Shown: positions 56,339 through 64,000 of the stretch, in pieces | How the letters are laid out: each line of letters opens with the position of its first letter | How positions within the stretch are numbered: position 1 is the stretch's first letter | Source of the DNA: Bacillus timonensis | GTDB lineage: Bacteria; Bacillota; Bacilli; Bacillales; Bacillaceae_L | DNA: 64,000 bases | Assembly (NCBI GenBank): GCA_020171895.1 | Contig: JAIVAN010000005.1 | Location: forward strand, 248,001-312,000 | Direction of reading: 5' to 3' | Translations under genes and position numbers: made by a program | The notes under the pieces: model-generated | Databases searched by the model: none | What the model was told of the DNA's origin: nothing | The model's input: the letters and a program-made list of their open reading frames with translations, nothing else

Positions 56339-56371
56339 GGGGAGGGGGTATTCCCCTCTCCTTTTTCTTTT
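56339..56371 (+). terminator. Terminator/attenuator-like hairpin between gapA and pgk
   Basis: GGGGAGGGG / CCCCTCTCC stem followed by TTTTTCTTTT. It would reduce read-through from cggR-gapA into pgk. Confidence 0.75.
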
Positions 56372-56451
56372 GAGTAAGCTTCAGGAGCAACTTGGTGCGA
56401 ACCTAATACCTTGTGCTTTTCAAATTTTACATACTAAAGGAGGACCTTTTT

Positions 56452-59943
<3,492 letters not shown>

Positions 59944-59946
59944 TGA

Positions 59947-61260
<1,314 letters not shown>

Positions 61261-61274
61261 TCATAATTTATGAG

Positions 61275-61304
61275 GCGGACTCCAAGATGGGGTCCGTTTT
61301 TTTT
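61275..61304 (+). terminator. Terminator of the glycolytic operon
   Basis: CGGACTCC / GGGGTCCG stem with eight T. Confidence 0.88.
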
Positions 61305-61380
61305 ACGTTATTGGCTTATAGAATAGATGAAAGCATAACAGACTGGACTGGTGTAAGGCTAGATGGGAGAAAATCTTTTT

Positions 61381-62565
61381 TAGAGTGAATGAACTCCCAA
61401 ACGGTGCTAATGTAGAGTGGAAACGTCCTTCATAGAGTGGATGAAGTCCAAAACGTAGGAAGAGTAGAGTGAGAACATCCTTCATAGGGTGGATGAAGTC
61501 CAAAATGGAGTAAGAGTAGAGTGGAAACGTCCTTCATAGAGTGGATGAAGGACGGAATGTAGGAAGAGTAGAGTGAGAACGTCCTTCATAGGGTGGATGA
61601 AGTCCAAAATGGAGCAAGAGTAGAGTGGAAATGTGCTTCATAGAGTGGAAACGTCCTTCATAGAGTGGGTGAAGTCCAAAACGTAGGAAGAGTAGAGCGA
61701 AAACATCCTTCATAGAGTGGATGAAGTCCCAAATGGAGTAAGAGTAGAGTGGAAACGTCCTTCATAGAGTGGATGAAGGACGGAATGTAGGAAGAGTAGA
61801 GTGAGAACGTCCTTCATAGGGTGGATGAAGTCCAAAATGGAGCAAGAGTAGAGTGGAAATGTGCTTCATTGAGTGAATGAACTCCCAAACGGTGCTAATG
61901 TAGAGTGGAAACGTCCTTCATAGAGTGGATGAAGTCCAAAACGTAGGAAGAGTAGGGTGAAAACGTCCTTCATAGAGTGGATGAAGGACGGAATGTAGGA
62001 AGAGTAGAGTGAGAACATCCTTCATTGGGTGGATGAAGTCCAAAATGGAGCAAGAGTAGAGTGGAAATGTGCTTCATTGAGTGGATGAACTCCCAAACGG
62101 TGCAAGGATAGAGTGGAAATGTGCTTCATAGAGTGATGAACTCCCAAACGGTGCTAATGTAGAGTGGAAACGTCCTTCATAGAGTGGATGAAGTCCAAAA
62201 CGTAGGAAGAGTAGAGCGAAAACGTCCTTCATAGAGTGGATGAAGTCCAAAATGGAGCAAGAGTAGAGTGGAAACGTCCTTCATAAGGTGGATGAAGTCC
62301 TAAACGGTGCAAGGATAGAGTGGAAATGTGCTTCATAGAGTGGATGAAGTCCAAAATGGAGCAAGAGTAGAGTGGAAACGTCCTTCATAAGGTAAATGAA
62401 GTCCAAAATGGAGCAAGAGTAGAGTGAAAACGTCCTTCATAAGGTGGATGAAGTCCCAAACGGAGCAAGGATTAAGCAAGAACGTCCCTCATAGAGAAGA
62501 TGAAGTCCCAAACGGAGCAAGGATTAAGCAAAAACGTCCTTCATAGATAAGTGAAGTCCCAAATC
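61381..62565. repeat. Degenerate 52-bp tandem repeat array
   Basis: About 23 recognisable units of roughly 52 bp between eno and secG. Each contains GTCCTTCATAGAGTGGATGA(A) with the inverted pair CTTCAT / ATGAAG, extended to GTCCTTCAT / ATGAAGGAC in some units. Unit variants recur in the same order, so blocks of 4-5 units were duplicated. No credible ORF, and no unique spacers, so it is not CRISPR. Confidence 0.92.
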
Positions 62566-62642
62566 CATAAACTAAAAAAGAATAAACCTGTCGAAATTGA
62601 TAGAAAATTTACTATGCGCCACGACTACTTGTCCTTATAGTA

Positions 62643-62671
62643 TTGTCCTCCACTGTTTTTTATGGTAAATT
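62643..62671 (+). promoter_or_regulatory. secG promoter
   Basis: TTGTCC (62643-62648), 17 bp, TAAATT (62666-62671), 45 bp before secG. Confidence 0.5.
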
Positions 62672-62715
62672 AGAAATAATGTTATTTGCGTTATCTGTCT
62701 TAGGAGGTGTAGTTG

Positions 62716-62949
62716 ATGCATGCATTTTTATTAACTCTATTAGTTATTGATTGTTTAGCACTTATTGTTGTTGTATTACTTCAATCTGGTAAAAGCGCAG
62801 GACTATCTGGTGCGATTTCAGGTGGAGCAGAGCAGTTATTTGGAAAGCAAAAAGCTCGTGGGCTTGATGCAGTTCTACAAAAAGCAACGCTTGTACTTGG
62901 TGTACTTTTCTTCGTTTTAACAATTGCCGTTTCTTATTTTCAATTATAA
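62716..62949 (+). CDS. secG: Preprotein translocase subunit SecG
   Basis: 77 aa with two membrane helices (3-22 and 50-72) around the conserved cytosolic loop [23 protein letters not shown]. Part of SecYEG. AGGAGG lies 8 nt before the ATG at 62716; the TTG one codon upstream is less likely. Confidence 0.96.
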   Translation: MHAFLLTLLVIDCLALIVVVLLQSGKSAGLSGAISGGAEQLFGKQKARGLDAVLQKATLVLGVLFFVLTIAVSYFQL

Positions 62950-62962
62950 ATTGTTCGTGAAG

Positions 62963-62992
62963 AGGTTAGACAGCTATGTCTAACCTTTTTTA
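62963..62992 (+). terminator. Terminator after secG
   Basis: AGGTTAGAC / GTCTAACCT with a 7-nt loop and T run. Confidence 0.85.
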
Positions 62993-63173
62993 TTTGGCTC
63001 AATAAAGTAGTAGATGAAGTTAAATCAACTCATACATACGTGTAAACTAAAATTAAAAGACATAATGTTTGTTAATACTTATTTAGAATGTATAAAATAA
63101 ACCTATTAAATGAACTTAACTTAATATTTGATTGGAATTTACATATATTTTTGAAGAAGAAGGAGTTTTACTA

Positions 63174-63914
63174 ATGAAAAAAGTAGTTCCTAAACCGTTC
63201 ACATTTGAAGGTGGAGAACGAGCTGTTTTATTATTACACGGATTTACAGGTAACTCTGCCGACGTACGGATGCTGGGTAGATATTTGGAGAAAAATGGTT
63301 ATACATGTCATGCTCCTCAATATAAAGGTCATGGAGTACCACCAGAAGAGTTGGTTCATACTGGGCCAAAGGATTGGTGGGAGGATGTAATGGAAGGGTA
63401 CCAGTTTTTAAAGGACAAAGGGCATAAGGATATTGCTGCAGTCGGCTTAAGTCTTGGTGGGGTATTTTCGCTTAAATTGGGTTACACTGTACCTATAAAG
63501 GGTATTGTCCCTATGTGTGCACCTATGTATATAAAAAGTGAAGAAGTTATGTATCAAGGCATTCTTGATTTCGCGAGGGAATATAAAAAGTACGAAGGTA
63601 AAACGGTTGAACAAATTGAGAAAGAAATGATTGAGTTTCAAAAAACACCAATGAATACATTAAAAGAATTACAGCAATTAATCTCAGATGTTCGGAATAA
63701 TGTGGATATGATTTATTCACCAACCTTTGTTGTACAGGCGAGGCATGATCATATGATTAACACAGACAGCGCTAATATCATTTATAACGAAGTTGAATCA
63801 GACGTAAAGGAAATCAAATGGTACGAAGAGTCTGGTCATGTCATTACTCTAGATAAAGAACGAGATCAATTACATGAGGATGTTCTACAATTTTTAGAGA
63901 AACTAGATTGGTAA
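63174..63914 (+). CDS. est: Carboxylesterase (Est30/YvaK type)
   Basis: 246-aa alpha/beta hydrolase: oxyanion HGFTG (22-26), nucleophile Ser93 in GLSLGG, Asp in ARHDHMI, and His in SGHVITLD. Same family and position (secG-est-rnr) as B. subtilis yvaK and the thermophilic Est30. Hydrolyses short-chain esters. GAAGGAG precedes the ATG at 63174. Confidence 0.93.
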   Translation: MKKVVPKPFTFEGGERAVLLLHGFTGNSADVRMLGRYLEKNGYTCHAPQYKGHGVPPEELVHTGPKDWWEDVMEGYQFLKDKGHKDIAAVGLSLGGVFSLKLGYTVPIKGIVPMCAPMYIKSEEVMYQGILDFAREYKKYEGKTVEQIEKEMIEFQKTPMNTLKELQQLISDVRNNVDMIYSPTFVVQARHDHMINTDSANIIYNEVESDVKEIKWYEESGHVITLDKERDQLHEDVLQFLEKLDW

Positions 63915-63935
63915 ACCCTAAGGAGGGATGTATGA

Positions 63936-64000
63936 ATGGAAGAGGAAATAAAGCAACATATAGATCGACTATTAACATTTATGAAAGACGAGGCATACAA
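63936..64000 (+). CDS. rnr: Ribonuclease R (N-terminal fragment, cut by window end)
   Basis: 21 codons (MEEEIKQHIDRLLTFMKDEAY) match the N-terminal helical region of Bacillus RNase R. AAGGAGG lies 9 nt before the ATG, and the position after secG-est is that of rnr. The rest lies outside the window. Confidence 0.82.
   Translation, partial: MEEEIKQHIDRLLTFMKDEAY

Noticed and set aside
61303-61503. Minus-strand ORF in the tandem array
   Set aside because: It is an incidental open frame through repeat units near the array edge, has no ribosome site, and is broken in later units.
61381-62565. CRISPR array
   Set aside because: Units are contiguous and degenerate with no unique spacers, repeats vary throughout, and no cas genes are near.

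Overview
The window looks like the chromosome of a low-GC, endospore-forming Bacillaceae bacterium. The evidence is a long run of genes in the order known from the Bacillus subtilis yv* region: csbA-uvrB-uvrA, yvlABCD, hprK-lgt-yvoD-ppaX-yvoF, hisZGDBHAFI, yvcD-trxB-yvcI-rapZ-yvcK-whiA-crh, clpP, sigL, cggR-gapA-pgk-tpiA-gpmI-eno, secG-est-rnr. Strong AGGAGG-type ribosome sites, a T-box leader, a CtsR box, a LexA-like box, a CggR operator and tiny YjcZ-type sporulation peptides all fit this assignment. The species cannot be named from the sequence.

Layout. 1-6.1 kb is an accessory stretch: a PhzF-like protein, a T-box-controlled amino acid permease, an AhpD-like gene with an in-frame UGA at the second catalytic cysteine, four YjcZ-type peptides and a Gly/Tyr-rich protein, and a CoA-type Nudix hydrolase. 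6.3-15.6 kb is a redox/transport island: a seven-gene operon (YnjB-like binding lipoprotein, two permeases, ATPase, TVP38/YdjX-like protein, CDP-alcohol phosphatidyltransferase, MerA-like flavoprotein), a Crp/Fnr regulator, a glutaredoxin-like protein, an OsmC-family protein and an FAD oxidoreductase of the kind that is fused to SelD in other organisms. 15.8-18.3 kb carries a membrane diguanylate cyclase and a CapA-like protein. 18.8-41.5 kb holds prfC, csbA-uvrBA, yvlABCD, hprK to yvoF and the histidine operon. 42-51.7 kb holds yvcD to clpP, interrupted by an amino acid racemase. 52-64 kb holds a tRNA-Arg, sigL, the glycolytic operon, secG, est and the start of rnr.

The most notable signals lie outside standard annotation. 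(1) The AhpD-like gene reads ...ECFY-UGA-MQHH..., and a GC-rich hairpin follows the UGA at bacterial-SECIS distance, so it is probably a selenoprotein; the SelD-associated flavoprotein 11 kb away fits a selenium theme. (2) Three 16-bp sites of the form TGTAAG-N4-CTTACA lie about 40 bp upstream of candidate promoters for the transport operon, for the regulator and glutaredoxin pair (one shared divergent site), and for osmC, which defines a likely local Crp/Fnr regulon. (3) About 14 copies or fragments of a ~265-bp intergenic element with a GC-rich hairpin core occur between 5.8 and 51 kb, and paired changes keep its stems intact. (4) A ~1.2-kb degenerate 52-bp tandem array separates eno and secG. 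(5) Five TTAACA-like hexamers at exact 11-bp spacing, as in a PhoP box, precede a short transcription unit with no gene and a strong terminator.
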